NCBI GenBank assembly: GCA_937921865.1
Contig: CAKZWF010000064.1
Span: 46,886-110,885 of the forward strand
Length of the DNA: 64,000 nucleotides
Origin: an uncultured Pseudomonadales bacterium
Lineage (GTDB): Bacteria; Pseudomonadota; Gammaproteobacteria; Pseudomonadales; Azotimanducaceae
Reading direction: 5' to 3'
In this document: one piece after another, positions 1 to 10,263 of the stretch
Numbering within the stretch: position 1 is the first letter of the stretch
Layout of the letters: every line of letters begins with the position of its first letter
Translations under genes and position numbers: made by a program
The notes under the pieces: generated by a model
Seen by the model: only the letters and a program-made list of their open reading frames with translations
The model's database searches: none
Told to the model about the DNA's origin: nothing

Positions 1-1
1 A

Positions 2-1540
2 GAACCTCGCTGCAAAGCCGCCCGAATTCATGGCTCGCTGATCAATGCCAGTCGGGAAGTCCTGGTTTCTGTTGCACAGGGGTTCGGTATTGCCGCACCT
101 TCGGATGCCAACAGCCAGCTTCTGACCTCGCTGATAGAGCGTCACGTCGACGAACAATCAGCGGCAGAGCGAATCTGTGTGGTGATGGTGGACGATGCGG
201 ATCTTTTGGAGCCTAAAGCCGTCGTCGATCTGATGTCGCTGGCTCAGGCCTGCAGTCTGCAGCTGGTGCTCTTCGGCGAGGTGAAGCTGGTCCCCGCCAT
301 TGAGCGTGCGGCGGGACGTCTTGGTCTCGGCTGGCACGAAATCCGCCTGACCGGTTTCAGCGCGCAGCAGACCAGGGAGTACCTGGAGTGGCGCTTTCAG
401 CAGGCACGATATCGGGGTCGGCTGCCTTTTACAGAATCTCAGCTGCAGGAAATTCAGCGACTCTCCGAGGGCCTGCCTGGAACAATCAATCAGATGGCTA
501 ACGTGCTGCTGGTGAAGCTGGAAACTGGCGACATCGGCAAATCCGGATCGGTATTTCCGGCTGTGCATCGAGCATTACTGGTGCTGTTACTGGTGGTGGC
601 GGGGCTGGTGTATCTGCTCTGGTTGCAGAGTGAGAGCGCGGATGAGCAGAACCGGGTGGTGGTCGAAGAGTCCGTTGCTTTGGAACCCACCGATACCGAT
701 GTTGCTCTGCTCGAACCGGAAACTCCGGTTGAGCCTCCGGTCGACTCTCGAGCGGAGCCCACGGCCGAGAAACCGCCGTTTGGAATGGCCGGAGATCCAC
801 GACAGTCGCCTGGGAGCACAATAGCCAGTCAGCCGGCGGACGGTATTCCATTTGGCCAGGAACCTGAGATCCCAACGCCAGCTGAAGGCGCGGCTGCTCA
901 GAGTGAAGAGATCACCGCATTGGGGCAAGCACAGGTTGCGGAAACGAGTCGAGGAACGGCGGAAACGCCAATTCAGCAGCCGATGGAACTACAGCCTCTG
1001 AAGCCTCAACCCGTTCCAGAACCTCAGGTGGACCCGACCTCGGCATTTGCAGAAGGTGCCCAAGCGCCAGGCGAAGCTCAAACAGAACCAGTCACTGAAA
1101 CATCGCCACCGGTTGGTTTTGCGACCTCTGCAGCTGATAAGGACGACCCCGCGCCCGCGGGTGCTCCAATATCGGTAACGCGGTCCCCCGCTGATGATCC
1201 ATCAGCTGATGGATCATCAGCGGACCTACTCCCGGCAGATGCCCAGGGTGCAGATTGGCTGCTGGAGCAGCCTGGAGAGCGATTTACTCTGCAGCTGGTT
1301 ACGGTGTCGTCTGCGGAGCGAGCCCGGGAGTTTATCGACAAACAGAATAGTCCGCAGCAGTTTGCCACCTATGAACTCGCGCGCGATGGCAAGCGGCTGC
1401 ACGTCGTGGTTTTTGGTGTTTTTGAAAGCCGTGCTGACGCCGAGGCTGCATCGCGCGCGCTGCCGGCCGGCGTTGGTAACGTACAGCCTTGGATCCGCAC
1501 GCTGGAGCAGGTGCACGGTGCGATTTACACCGTGCGCTAG
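2..1540 (+). CDS. DamX-like SPOR-domain protein with AAA-type ATPase region (5' partial)
   Basis: The frame is open from the first bases, so the start and Walker A lie outside the window; 512 residues are visible. A Walker B-like stretch (VVMVDDADLL) begins near visible residue 60, followed by ATPase lid-type sequence, a single membrane segment around residues 190-207 (LLVLLLVVAGLVYLLW), a long Pro/Glu/Ala-rich linker, and a C-terminal SPOR domain (about 427-510) with FGVFESRADAEAA and QPWIRTLEQ. SPOR domains bind denuded septal peptidoglycan, and DamX-type proteins act at the divider. In many gammaproteobacteria this gene follows aroK-aroB, which would lie to the left. It converges on gltD with a 4-base gap. 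The linker carries an unusual perfect palindrome at 1188-1223. The ATPase-SPOR architecture is clear; the exact ortholog is inferred. Confidence 0.85.
   Translation, partial: EPRCKAARIHGSLINASREVLVSVAQGFGIAAPSDANSQLLTSLIERHVDEQSAAERICVVMVDDADLLEPKAVVDLMSLAQACSLQLVLFGEVKLVPAIERAAGRLGLGWHEIRLTGFSAQQTREYLEWRFQQARYRGRLPFTESQLQEIQRLSEGLPGTINQMANVLLVKLETGDIGKSGSVFPAVHRALLVLLLVVAGLVYLLWLQSESADEQNRVVVEESVALEPTDTDVALLEPETPVEPPVDSRAEPTAEKPPFGMAGDPRQSPGSTIASQPADGIPFGQEPEIPTPAEGAAAQSEEITALGQAQVAETSRGTAETPIQQPMELQPLKPQPVPEPQVDPTSAFAEGAQAPGEAQTEPVTETSPPVGFATSAADKDDPAPAGAPISVTRSPADDPSADGSSADLLPADAQGADWLLEQPGERFTLQLVTVSSAERAREFIDKQNSPQQFATYELARDGKRLHVVVFGVFESRADAEAASRALPAGVGNVQPWIRTLEQVHGAIYTVR
1188..1223. 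repeat. 36-bp perfect palindrome inside the DamX-like linker
   Basis: The left half CCGCTGATGATCCATCAG is followed directly by its exact reverse complement, with no loop. It falls in frame in the low-complexity linker and encodes Ala/Asp/Ser-rich residues (ADDPSADGSSAD). Such a long spacerless palindrome is unlikely by chance and suggests an inverted duplication in a tolerant stretch, or a site of unknown use. Confidence 0.9.
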
Positions 1541-1544
1541 CAGA

Positions 1545-3008
1545 TCAGGGTAGCTGGGTGCTGCCCATCAGATAACGATCGATCTCACGCGCAGACTCGC
1601 GGCCTTCGTTGATGGCGCGAACTACCAGTGACTGACCCCGTCGGCAATCTCCTGCAGTGAAAACCTTAGCCACGTTGGTGTTGTATCGACCGTATTCGGC
1701 CTGATAGTTAGAGCGCTGGTCGTAGCTGATCCCGAGTTGATCGGAGACTGCATGTTCAGGACCTAAGAAGCCCATTGCCAGCAGCACCAGATCGGCCTCC
1801 CACTCCCGTTCTGAACCAGGAACGTTTTCAAACTTGCCGTCTTTCATGACCACATCCATGGTCCGGATCGCTTTGATGTGACCATTGCCGTTGTCGACGA
1901 ACTCAGTCGAGGAAATGCTGTACACCCGCGGATCCTTGCCATCGCGCTGCGCCGCTTCCTGGTGTCCATAGTCAGTTCGAAGGATCTTCGGCCAGGTGGG
2001 CCAAGGATTGTTGTCTGCCCGCTGCGTCGGTGGCTGTGGAAACAGCTCGAAGTTCACCAGACTCTTACAGCCGTGTCGCAACGAGGTGCCGATGCAGTCT
2101 GTGCCGGTATCACCGCCGCCGATGACAATCACATTCTTGTCCTTGGCACTGATGTAGTCGGCATCAGCCAGGTTGCTGTCGAGCAGGCTCCTGGTGTTGC
2201 GGGTGAGAAAATCCATCGCGAAGTGAACGCCGGTGAGCTCCCGCCCGGGAATCGGCAGATCCCTCGGTATCGTGGCACCAGTGCTGAGCAGAACCGCGTC
2301 GAAATCAGCAAGGAGTTGCTGGGCGTCAATGCTACCGTCGCTGCCATCCGCTACAGCCTGGCCGAGAACAAACTCAACGCCTTCATCACGCAGGAGCTGC
2401 AGACGCCGTTCCACGACGACGTTCTTGTCCAGCTTCATGTTTGGGATACCGTACATCAGCAAGCCACCGGCTCTATCCGCGCGTTCGTAAACGACAACCT
2501 GATGACCCGCCTGATTCAGCTGATCTGCGGCAGCCAATCCTGCAGGCCCGGAACCGATCACCGCGACGCGTTTGCCGGTCCGCTGGGCCGGCAGGCGCGG
2601 CACAATCCAGCCTTCTGCATAGCCCCGATCGACGATGGCCATCTCGATGTTCTTGATGGTGACCGCCGGGTCGGTAATTCCCAGCACGCAGGCGCCTTCG
2701 CATGGGGCGGGGCAGACGCGTCCGGTAAATTCCGGGAAATTGTTGGTTTTGTGCAGCCGTTCGAGCGCTTCCCGCCACTGGCTCCGATAGACCAGGTCAT
2801 TCCACTCGGGAATCAGATTGTGGATGGGGCAGCCTTCTTCTGACTGACAAAAAGGCACACCGCAATCCATGCAGCGTGAACCTTGCGTGGTCAATCGCTG
2901 CTCGTCGTGGTCTGTATATATCTCCTGGAAGTCGAGCATGCGTTTGCCGGCATCCCGATAGGGTGCCTGCACACGTTCAAATTCCATGAACCCAGTAACT
3001 TTACCCAT
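1545..3008 (-). CDS. gltD: Glutamate synthase (NADPH) small subunit
   Basis: The 487-residue length is usual for GltD. The N-terminal part carries the cysteine clusters that ligate the 4Fe-4S centres ([10 protein letters not shown], then [13 protein letters not shown]). An FAD Rossmann motif follows ([15 protein letters not shown]), then an NADPH-binding motif ([13 protein letters not shown]) and the flavin-side ending [10 protein letters not shown]. The subunit passes electrons from NADPH to GltB, which makes two glutamates from glutamine and 2-oxoglutarate in the cytoplasm. It lies 26 bases downstream of gltB on the same strand, so the two are surely one operon. The first Met opens a normal N-terminus ([12 protein letters not shown]), so this start is accepted. 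Confidence 0.97.
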   Translation of the reverse strand: MGKVTGFMEFERVQAPYRDAGKRMLDFQEIYTDHDEQRLTTQGSRCMDCGVPFCQSEEGCPIHNLIPEWNDLVYRSQWREALERLHKTNNFPEFTGRVCPAPCEGACVLGITDPAVTIKNIEMAIVDRGYAEGWIVPRLPAQRTGKRVAVIGSGPAGLAAADQLNQAGHQVVVYERADRAGGLLMYGIPNMKLDKNVVVERRLQLLRDEGVEFVLGQAVADGSDGSIDAQQLLADFDAVLLSTGATIPRDLPIPGRELTGVHFAMDFLTRNTRSLLDSNLADADYISAKDKNVIVIGGGDTGTDCIGTSLRHGCKSLVNFELFPQPPTQRADNNPWPTWPKILRTDYGHQEAAQRDGKDPRVYSISSTEFVDNGNGHIKAIRTMDVVMKDGKFENVPGSEREWEADLVLLAMGFLGPEHAVSDQLGISYDQRSNYQAEYGRYNTNVAKVFTAGDCRRGQSLVVRAINEGRESAREIDRYLMGSTQLP

Positions 3009-3034
3009 GGTTCTCCAATCAGGTCAGGTTCTTG

Positions 3035-6000
3035 TCAGCCGGCAGAAACTGCACTGCGTTGTGCTTCCAGCACTCGCTTGTAATCTGTTGGCATCACTTT
3101 CACGAAAGCTCCGAGCTGCGTTTCCCAGCTCTCGAGAATATGCCTGGCGACGTCCGAACCGGTCAGGCGTAGGTGTTTTTCTATCAGAGTCTGCAATTCA
3201 GAAATGTCCTGTGCATCAACTACGCCTTCCAGCGCAACCATTTCCATATTGCAGCGCTCACCGAAGGCCTGCTGCGGATCCCAGACATAGGCGATACCAC
3301 CGCTCATACCGGCGGCAAAATTGCGCCCGGTGGGGCCCAGGATCACGACCCGGCCACCGGTCATGTATTCGCAGGCGTGATCGCCTACGCCTTCGATGAC
3401 TGCGCTGGCACCGCTGTTGCGGACGCAGAATCGTTCAGCGGCGACACCGCGGAAGTAACACTCACCGCTGGTTGCGCCGTACATCACGACGTTGCCGATC
3501 AGAATGTTGTCTTCAGGCTTGAACTTGCTGCGTTTGGGTGGATAGACGATTACCCGTCCGCCGGACAGTCCTTTGCCGACAAAATCGTTGGCATCCCCTT
3601 CGACTTCCAGGGTCACGCCCTTGGCCAGGAAACAACCAAAACTCTGTCCGGCACTGCCGTAAAATTTGAAGTGCAGACTTTCATCAGGAAGCATCTGAGG
3701 GCCCACTTCGCGGATGATCATATTCGACAACATTGCACCTACGACCCGGTTGGTGTTGACGATAGTCAGCTCGTCATAGAGTTTCTCACCCCGTTGAATC
3801 GCCGGCAGGGCAAGGGCCATCAGCTCATTATCCAGCGCCCGGCCCAGCTGGTGATCCTGCTGATGAATCGCGTAATTGCCGAGAAATTCCGGAGGCTTTT
3901 CGGCAGGTCGAATGATCGCGGACAGATCCAGTCCCTTCGCTTTCCAGTGATTGATGGCGGCGTTGATTTCCAGCGCATCCACTCGACCGATCATCTCATT
4001 CACAGTGCGGAAACCCAGTTCCGCCATGATCATGCGCAGCTCTTTAGCCACCATGAAGAAATAGTTCACGATATGTTCGGGTTGTCCGGAGAACTTTTTA
4101 CGCAGCTCCGGGTCCTGGGTGGCAATCCCCACAGGGCAGGTATTCAGATGGCACTTGCGCATCATGATGCAGCCAAGCGCAATCAGCGGTGCTGTGGCGA
4201 AACCGAATTCTTCCGCGCCGAGCAGCGCTGCGATCGCTACATCCCGGCCGGTTTTCAGCTGACCGTCGGTCTGCAGCACAACTCTGGAGCGCAGATTGTT
4301 CATTACCAGGGTCTGATGGGTTTCGGCGATACCGAGCTCCCAGGGCACGCCGGCATGTTTGATGGACGTCAGTGGCGATGCGCCGGTACCACCGGTGTCT
4401 CCGGCGATGACCAGATGATCGGCGCGGGCTTTGGTAACGCCAGCGGCAACGGTGCCCACCCCGACTTCCGCGCCCAGTTTGACGCTGATGCGTGCCTTCG
4501 GGTTGGCGTTTTTCAGATCGTGGATGAGCTGAGACATATCCTCAATGGAGTAGATGTCGTGGTGTGGTGGCGGACTGATCAGACCCACGCCAGGCGTCGA
4601 ATGGCGAATGCTGGCGATCACGTCATCGACCTTGTGGCCCGGCAGCTCGCCGCCTTCCCCAGGCTTGGCGCCCTGAATGATCTTGATCTGCAGCTCGTCG
4701 GCATTGCTCAGATAGTTGATGGTGACGCCGAAACGACCGCTGGCCACCTGTTTGATTGCGCTGCGCTTCGAGTCACCGTTCGTCAACGGGATGAACCGCT
4801 TCGGATCTTCGCCGCCTTCGCCGGTGTTGGACTTGCCGCCGAGCCGATTCATCGCGACGGCCAGCGACTCATGCGCCTCGGCACTTATGGAACCGAAACT
4901 CATTGCGCCAGTGGCGAAGCGCTTGACGATATCCTGCGCGCTTTCTACTTCATCGAGGTCGATGCTGGGGCCATTGGCTGCCGGTTTAAAGTCCAGCAGA
5001 CCGCGCAGAGTCGATTGCCGGGTATTTTCTTCGTTGGTGTGCCGGGAGAACTTCCAGTAGGCCTCTTCGCTGTTACCTCGGGCGGCGACCTGCAGATTGG
5101 CAATTGCCTCAGGGTCCCACATGTGGGTATCGCCGTGGCGTCGCCAGTGGAAGTCTCCGGGGTTTGGCAGCACTTTGACATTGTCGGCGCGACTCGGATA
5201 GCCGAGCTCGTGTCGTCGGGTCATTTCTTCGGTCAATACCGCAAGGCCAACGCCTTCGACCCGGGAGGCCGTGCCTACAAACGCCCGGTCGATCACGTCT
5301 TTCGCCAGACCGACTGCTTCGAAAATCTGTGCGCCTTTATACGATTGCAGGGTGGAAATACCCATTTTGGCCATGACCTTGAGGATGCCTTTGGCCGTAC
5401 CTTTCCGGTAGGCGGCCACCACGTCGTCGTCGTTGCTGATGTGGTCTGCATCGTCCAGAGCGCCTTGGCGCCGGGCGTCCCAGAGTGCTTCGAAGGCGAG
5501 GTAGGGGTTGATTGCGTCTGCGCCATAACCTACCAGCAGGCAGTGGTGATGGACTTCGCGCGCTTCCCCGGATTCGATAATCAGACCAATCCGGGTTCGG
5601 GCATGGGAGGCCACCAGGTGGTGATGTACAGCGCCCACAGCCAGCAGCGAACTGATTGGCACATTGTCCGGTCCGGTTGCCCGATCGGATAGCACAATAA
5701 GACTATACCCGTCAGCGATGGCTTCGCTTGCTTCGGCACAGATTCGGTCGAGCGCATTGACGAGGCCCTGGTGCGACGAATTGGCTGGGAAGGTGATATC
5801 GATGGTCTGACTCTTCCAGCCGCGATGATCCATCTGCTTCAGCGCCGCCAGTTCCTGATTCGACAGGATGGGGTGATCGATGCGCAGTCGATGACAATGC
5901 TCTTCACCGACTTCCAGCAGATTGCCTTCCGGACCGATATAACAGTTCAGCGCCATGATCACTTCTTCGCGGATCGAATCGATCGGCGGGTTGGTCACCT

Positions 6001-7579
6001 GTGCGAAACGCTGTTTGAAATAATCGTAGAGCATGCGCGGCTTTTCTGACATGACTGCCAGGGCGGCATCGTTGCCCATTGAGCCCAGCGGATCACGCAG
6101 TTCCCTGACCAGCGGTTGCAGCATGATCTGCATGGTTTCGATCGTATACCCGAAGGTGGCCATCCGGGCAGTAAGGCTGGTGGCGTCGAAAACTTCTGGT
6201 TTCGCGGAGTCCAACTGCTCAAGGTCGATGCGCTGGCGATCCAGCCATTCGCTATAAGGCTGCGCAGATGCCCATTCCTGTTTGATTTCTTCGTCCGGAA
6301 TCATTCGTCCAGCGGCAAAATCGATCAGAAACATCCGGCCCGGCTTGAGCCGGCCTTTTTCGACCACACGCTCAGGATCCACGCTGACCACGCCCACCTC
6401 TGACGCCATGATGCATTTGTCATCGTCGGTGATGTAGTAGCGGCTGGGCCGTAAACCATTGCGATCCAGGACCGCACCGATATAGGTGCCGTCGGTGAAG
6501 GCGATGGAAGCGGGGCCGTCCCAGGGTTCCAGCAGACAGGAATTGAACTCATAGAAAGCCCGCTTCTGCGCATCCATGTTCGGATGTTGCTGCCAGGCTT
6601 CCGGAATCATCATCAGCACCGCTTCCTGCAGCTTACGCCCGCCCATGAGCAGGAATTCGAGCACGTTGTCGAATGTGCCGGAATCGGAACAGTCCGGCTC
6701 GACTATCGGGAACAGCTTCGTAAGGTCATCACCAAACAGCGGTGAGTGCAGCGTGCCTTCGCGTGAGTTCATGGAATTCACGTTACCGCGGAGCGTATTG
6801 ATTTCACCGTTGTGGCTCATAAAGCGGTTCGGCTGCGCACGATCCCAGGATGGAAAGGTGTTGGTACTGAAGCGCGAATGCACCATGGCCAGATGGGACT
6901 CGAACTCGCTGTCGCACAGATCCGGGAAAAACAGCGGAACCTGATCCGGCGTGAGCATGCCTTTATAGATGATGACTTTTGAAGACAGGCTGGCCACATA
7001 GAACAGCTTGCGTTGCTCGAGCGTTTCGTCGCCTCGAAGCAGATGCGTGGAGTGTTTGCGGATCAGATAGAGCTTGCGTTCGAAGTCATCACCAGCGGCA
7101 CCGCGAGCCCCAATGAAAACCTGAGCAAAACTGGGCATTGCCGCTCTTGCCGCATTGCCGATACCTGCGCCGTCCGGATGGGTGGGCAATTCCCGCCAAC
7201 CCAGCAGTTCCTGACCAGCTGTCGCAATCTGAGCTTCTAAAGTGGCAATACAGTGAGTTCGGGCCGCATCGTTCCTGGGCAGGAATACGTTGCCGACACC
7301 ATATTCGCCCTGGGGTGGCAGGTTGAAACCGAGCCGGGCCGCGGCTTTACGCAGAAAACCATCGGGCAACCCAAGCAGAATGCCAGCACCATCTCCGGTG
7401 TTCTTTTCGTAGCCGACACCGCCGCGATGTTCCATGCAGGAGTTCATGTGCAGAGCGTCCTCGACAATCTGTCGACTCGGGCGACCTTTGATGTCGCAGA
7501 CAAAGCCGACGCCACAGCCGTCTTTTTCGTTGGCCGGGTCATACAGACCCTGCTTTTCTGGCAGTCCAAACTCGCTCAT
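3035..7579 (-). CDS. gltB: Glutamate synthase (NADPH) large subunit
   Basis: A 1514-residue protein with the GltB domain order: N-terminal amidotransferase, central linker, FMN/3Fe-4S synthase domain, and C-terminal beta-helix with Gly-rich repeats. The start is set at the Met of MSEFGLPEKQG because a GAGAGAGAGA ribosome site precedes it; an in-frame start 30 bases upstream has less support. The catalytic Cys after a 21-residue propeptide is residue 22 (DGCGVGF), as in the family, where the propeptide is removed. The 3Fe-4S ligands lie in KCHLNTCPVG. It releases ammonia from glutamine and channels it to 2-oxoglutarate. The 299-base leader upstream holds three dyads (7689-7808). Confidence 0.97.
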   Translation of the reverse strand: MSEFGLPEKQGLYDPANEKDGCGVGFVCDIKGRPSRQIVEDALHMNSCMEHRGGVGYEKNTGDGAGILLGLPDGFLRKAAARLGFNLPPQGEYGVGNVFLPRNDAARTHCIATLEAQIATAGQELLGWRELPTHPDGAGIGNAARAAMPSFAQVFIGARGAAGDDFERKLYLIRKHSTHLLRGDETLEQRKLFYVASLSSKVIIYKGMLTPDQVPLFFPDLCDSEFESHLAMVHSRFSTNTFPSWDRAQPNRFMSHNGEINTLRGNVNSMNSREGTLHSPLFGDDLTKLFPIVEPDCSDSGTFDNVLEFLLMGGRKLQEAVLMMIPEAWQQHPNMDAQKRAFYEFNSCLLEPWDGPASIAFTDGTYIGAVLDRNGLRPSRYYITDDDKCIMASEVGVVSVDPERVVEKGRLKPGRMFLIDFAAGRMIPDEEIKQEWASAQPYSEWLDRQRIDLEQLDSAKPEVFDATSLTARMATFGYTIETMQIMLQPLVRELRDPLGSMGNDAALAVMSEKPRMLYDYFKQRFAQVTNPPIDSIREEVIMALNCYIGPEGNLLEVGEEHCHRLRIDHPILSNQELAALKQMDHRGWKSQTIDITFPANSSHQGLVNALDRICAEASEAIADGYSLIVLSDRATGPDNVPISSLLAVGAVHHHLVASHARTRIGLIIESGEAREVHHHCLLVGYGADAINPYLAFEALWDARRQGALDDADHISNDDDVVAAYRKGTAKGILKVMAKMGISTLQSYKGAQIFEAVGLAKDVIDRAFVGTASRVEGVGLAVLTEEMTRRHELGYPSRADNVKVLPNPGDFHWRRHGDTHMWDPEAIANLQVAARGNSEEAYWKFSRHTNEENTRQSTLRGLLDFKPAANGPSIDLDEVESAQDIVKRFATGAMSFGSISAEAHESLAVAMNRLGGKSNTGEGGEDPKRFIPLTNGDSKRSAIKQVASGRFGVTINYLSNADELQIKIIQGAKPGEGGELPGHKVDDVIASIRHSTPGVGLISPPPHHDIYSIEDMSQLIHDLKNANPKARISVKLGAEVGVGTVAAGVTKARADHLVIAGDTGGTGASPLTSIKHAGVPWELGIAETHQTLVMNNLRSRVVLQTDGQLKTGRDVAIAALLGAEEFGFATAPLIALGCIMMRKCHLNTCPVGIATQDPELRKKFSGQPEHIVNYFFMVAKELRMIMAELGFRTVNEMIGRVDALEINAAINHWKAKGLDLSAIIRPAEKPPEFLGNYAIHQQDHQLGRALDNELMALALPAIQRGEKLYDELTIVNTNRVVGAMLSNMIIREVGPQMLPDESLHFKFYGSAGQSFGCFLAKGVTLEVEGDANDFVGKGLSGGRVIVYPPKRSKFKPEDNILIGNVVMYGATSGECYFRGVAAERFCVRNSGASAVIEGVGDHACEYMTGGRVVILGPTGRNFAAGMSGGIAYVWDPQQAFGERCNMEMVALEGVVDAQDISELQTLIEKHLRLTGSDVARHILESWETQLGAFVKVMPTDYKRVLEAQRSAVSAG

Positions 7580-7688
7580 GCGTGTCTCTCTCTCTAAAAA
7601 ACATGCCAAGTTGCATGCTCATTGCCGCGGCTGCGTTCCGCTGGCGGATCAATTCGCTGGCAGGTTTCGGGCGCGAAGCTGGCCGTCA

Positions 7689-7808
7689 GCTCTCATAAAA
7701 GAGAGCATCCAGTACTTCGAGTTAGCGAATGTCGGTTGTGCCTGGACCTGTAACTGATTATTTCGTATGGCTTTTATCAGCCATTTAGTAAGTTGAATCG
7801 GTTCAACT
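7689..7808. other. Three 18-bp inverted repeats in the gltB leader
   Basis: The space between the GNAT gene and gltB contains three separate dyads of equal length: 7689-7706 (GCTCTC-ATAAAA-GAGAGC), 7767-7784 (ATGGCT-TTTATC-AGCCAT) and 7791-7808 (AGTTGAA-TCGG-TTCAACT). They could be operator sites or RNA hairpins in the leader, or the last two could help terminate the upstream gene, though none has a U-run. No convincing sigma-70 promoter was found here. The arms are perfect; the function is not known. Confidence 0.6.
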
Positions 7809-7878
7809 CAGACGCAGGCAGGCGCGGCTTAATCTCGCGCGGAGACGAAACATCTCAGAAATGCGGCGACGAATCAAG

Positions 7879-8679
7879 TTAGCCGGAAAGTCGATACCAG
7901 TAGCGATAGCAGCGAGCGAAGCCCAGATTGGCATAGAGGGCGTGGGCGGGGTGATTGTCGGCGATCACCTGCAGATAAGCTGTGGTGGCACCGCTGCCCG
8001 CGCTCCAGTCCAACAGACCCTGCACCAGGCGTTTGCCGAGCCCGAGACCGCGGTGGTCCGGGTGGGTGTAAATGTCGAAAAGACCCACCAGTTCATGTTC
8101 CAGAACCGCCAGCCCGCAGGCCTGTGGCCGCTCAGGGGTGCCGATGATGGCAAACGCGCTTTCCCCCGGTACGCCTTTCAGAATGGCTCCGTGCAGCGCG
8201 CGGGCGGCTGCCGGCATGCCGGTCAGCTCAGCGTAAACGTCGAGCCACAGGTCGCGTGGCAGCAGCTGCAGCACGTCGTCGTTATCAGGGGCCGCCCGGG
8301 ACGGCAGCGCCAGTGTCATAACATCTGTCGGGTCCGCCAGCGTATAACCCCGCTGATCCAGCAGCTGGTCGAGTTCCGCCTGCCCGGAGATAGAGGTCAG
8401 GCGGAATATGGTCTGCAGCTGCTCGCGGGCGTAGGCGTTTTCGCAGTAGCGGATTTTCTCAAGCATCGGCTGTTGCTCCGGATACAAGGCCACAATGCTG
8501 TTAGCCCGCTTGGTGAAACCACCCGCAAAACGCAACAGCCAGCCATCCAGAAGAATCTGGCGGATGGCCGGCCAGGCATTGAGTGAGGCTTCTTCCACCC
8601 GGCGGAGCGCAAGCCCCGGAGCGGTCAACGGCTCAGTCTTGCTTGCCTGGGTCCCAGGGTGATCGCCATGCTGGTTCAT
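7879..8679 (-). CDS. GNAT-family N-acetyltransferase
   Basis: A 266-residue protein whose C-terminal half is a GNAT fold. The acetyl-CoA pyrophosphate loop is visible as [10 protein letters not shown], followed by [20 protein letters not shown], which is typical of the last beta-alpha units. The N-terminal half ([17 protein letters not shown]) matches a subgroup of two-part GNAT proteins whose N-terminal region resembles a degenerate second GNAT unit. The acceptor substrate cannot be told. It sits 299 bases upstream of gltB on the same strand and is divergent from the Nudix gene; no operon partner is obvious. Confidence 0.85.
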   Translation of the reverse strand: MNQHGDHPGTQASKTEPLTAPGLALRRVEEASLNAWPAIRQILLDGWLLRFAGGFTKRANSIVALYPEQQPMLEKIRYCENAYAREQLQTIFRLTSISGQAELDQLLDQRGYTLADPTDVMTLALPSRAAPDNDDVLQLLPRDLWLDVYAELTGMPAAARALHGAILKGVPGESAFAIIGTPERPQACGLAVLEHELVGLFDIYTHPDHRGLGLGKRLVQGLLDWSAGSGATTAYLQVIADNHPAHALYANLGFARCYRYWYRLSG

Positions 8680-8764
8680 GACGCCAAGATAGCAACGACC
8701 CGCGAACTGTCATAGCACTGCCGACTGCGCTAGCCTGCGACGGCGGGTCAGCGGAGAACAATCA

Positions 8765-9193
8765 GTGTCTAGAGATCAGTTTGTGGTGGTGGTGCATGTG
8801 CTGGTGCTGCGCGGTAGCGAGCTGTTCCTGTTGAGGCGTGCAAATACCGGCTTCATGGACGGCTACTACGCGCTGCCGGGTGGTCATCAGGAAGCGGGCG
8901 AGAGTGTCAGCGCGGCAGCGATCAGAGAGTGCCGGGAGGAAATCGGCATTACCCCTCGGGATCTGCAGCCGGTTTGTGTGATGCCCTATCGCTCCGGGCG
9001 ACATCAGGGACTCAACTTCCTGTTTGAAACTTCCGACTATGATGGCGAGCCGGTCATCAACGAACCCGAACTGTTTGATGCCGGCTGCTGGGTGAACGCT
9101 GCGCAGCTGCCGCAGCCTGTGGCCGTCTGGCTGCCGGATGCGCTGGCGCTGCGGGAGCGTAAGGAATGGTATCGGGAATTCGAGTGGGATTAG
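8765..9193 (+). CDS. Nudix hydrolase
   Basis: A 142-residue single-domain protein starting at GTG. It contains a complete Nudix box: GHQEAGE followed after seven residues by RECREEIGI, which fits G-x5-E-x7-REUxEExGU exactly. These enzymes cleave nucleoside diphosphates linked to another moiety in the cytoplasm. Length and sequence (YYALPGGHQEAGE) resemble the MutT-like housekeeping group. The substrate is not predictable from the sequence. It is divergent from the GNAT gene and lies 65 bases before mdh. Confidence 0.92.
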   Translation: MSRDQFVVVVHVLVLRGSELFLLRRANTGFMDGYYALPGGHQEAGESVSAAAIRECREEIGITPRDLQPVCVMPYRSGRHQGLNFLFETSDYDGEPVINEPELFDAGCWVNAAQLPQPVAVWLPDALALRERKEWYREFEWD

Positions 9194-9258
9194 CCATGAA
9201 GTTTTCTTACAATGCGCGCCCTGATATTCCAGCAACCTTTTTTTACTAGGAGTCTTCG

Positions 9259-10236
9259 ATGAAAGATCCGGTCAGAGTTACCGTCACAGGCGCCGCCGGA
9301 CAGATCGGCTATGCGCTGCTGTTCAGAATTGCCGCAGGTGAGATGCTCGGCAAAGACCAGCCGATTATTCTGCAGCTGCTGGAAATCACTCCGGCACTGG
9401 ACGCGCTGAAAGGCGTGATCATGGAAGTTGAAGACTGCGCATTCCCGCTGGTGCGTGGCATTGTCGGTACCGATGATGCAAATGTTGCTTTCAAAGACTG
9501 TGACTATGCGCTGCTGGTAGGTTCACGTCCGCGTGGCCCGGGGATGGAGCGCAAAGACCTGATCGAAGCCAACGCGGCCATCTTCTCGGTGCAGGGCAAA
9601 GCGATCAACGACCATGCCAGCCGCGACATCAAGGTGTTAGTGGTCGGGAATCCGGCCAACACCAACAGCCTGATTGCCCAGCGCAACGCACCGGACATAG
9701 ATCCCCGCCAGTTCACGGCGATGACTCGACTCGATCACAACCGGGCGATGGCACAGCTGGCGCAGAAAACCGGCAAGCAGGTCGAAGACGTGAAAGGTCT
9801 GTGTATCTGGGGTAATCACTCAGCCACCCAGTATCCGGACATCCATGATGCAAGCGTTGCCGGTGAGAGCGCGATGAGTCTCGTTGATATGGCCTGGTAC
9901 GAAGCGGACTTCATCCCCACCGTGCAACAGCGCGGCGCCGCGATCATTGAAGCCCGCGGCGCTTCCAGCGCTGCGTCAGCTGCAAATGCGGCGATTGACC
10001 ATATGCATGACTGGGCACTCGGCAGCGATGGTGTGGTCAGCATGGGCGTTTATTCAGATGGCAGTTATGGGGTTGCCAAAGGCCTGATCTATTCTTTTCC
10101 GGTGACCTGTGCCGGCGGTGACTGGACAATTGTTCAGGGTCTGGAGGTCAATGATTTCAGTCGCGGCAAGATGCAGGCGACCGAAACCGAACTCACCGAA
10201 GAGCGCGATGCGGTTGCGCACCTGTTGCCAGGCTAG
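9259..10236 (+). CDS. mdh: Malate dehydrogenase
   Basis: The 325-residue enzyme oxidises malate to oxaloacetate with NAD+ in the TCA cycle. The N-terminal NAD motif is [16 protein letters not shown], substrate-side arginines are in SRPRGPGM and MTRLDHNRA, and the catalytic His is in [11 protein letters not shown] near residue 187. The sequence is of the cytosolic-type group seen in many Gram-negatives, not the E. coli Mdh type. AGGAG lies a suitable distance upstream of the ATG. A TACAAT at 9208-9213 could be a -10 element, but the matching -35 is poor. It converges on a crotonase gene; a weak hairpin (10245-10267, CTGACC/GGTCAG) lies between them. Confidence 0.97.
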   Translation: MKDPVRVTVTGAAGQIGYALLFRIAAGEMLGKDQPIILQLLEITPALDALKGVIMEVEDCAFPLVRGIVGTDDANVAFKDCDYALLVGSRPRGPGMERKDLIEANAAIFSVQGKAINDHASRDIKVLVVGNPANTNSLIAQRNAPDIDPRQFTAMTRLDHNRAMAQLAQKTGKQVEDVKGLCIWGNHSATQYPDIHDASVAGESAMSLVDMAWYEADFIPTVQQRGAAIIEARGASSAASAANAAIDHMHDWALGSDGVVSMGVYSDGSYGVAKGLIYSFPVTCAGGDWTIVQGLEVNDFSRGKMQATETELTEERDAVAHLLPG

Positions 10237-10263
10237 CGGCTGATCTGACCTGGGGCGTCTGGG

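Noticed and set aside
1878..2843. 321-codon frame antisense to gltD
   Set aside because: Same reason: shadow of the real gene with no ribosome site or recognisable domain.
3173..5692. 839-codon open frame antisense to gltB
   Set aside because: It lies wholly within a certain gene, has no family features and shows the composition expected of the complementary strand of a GC-rich coding region.
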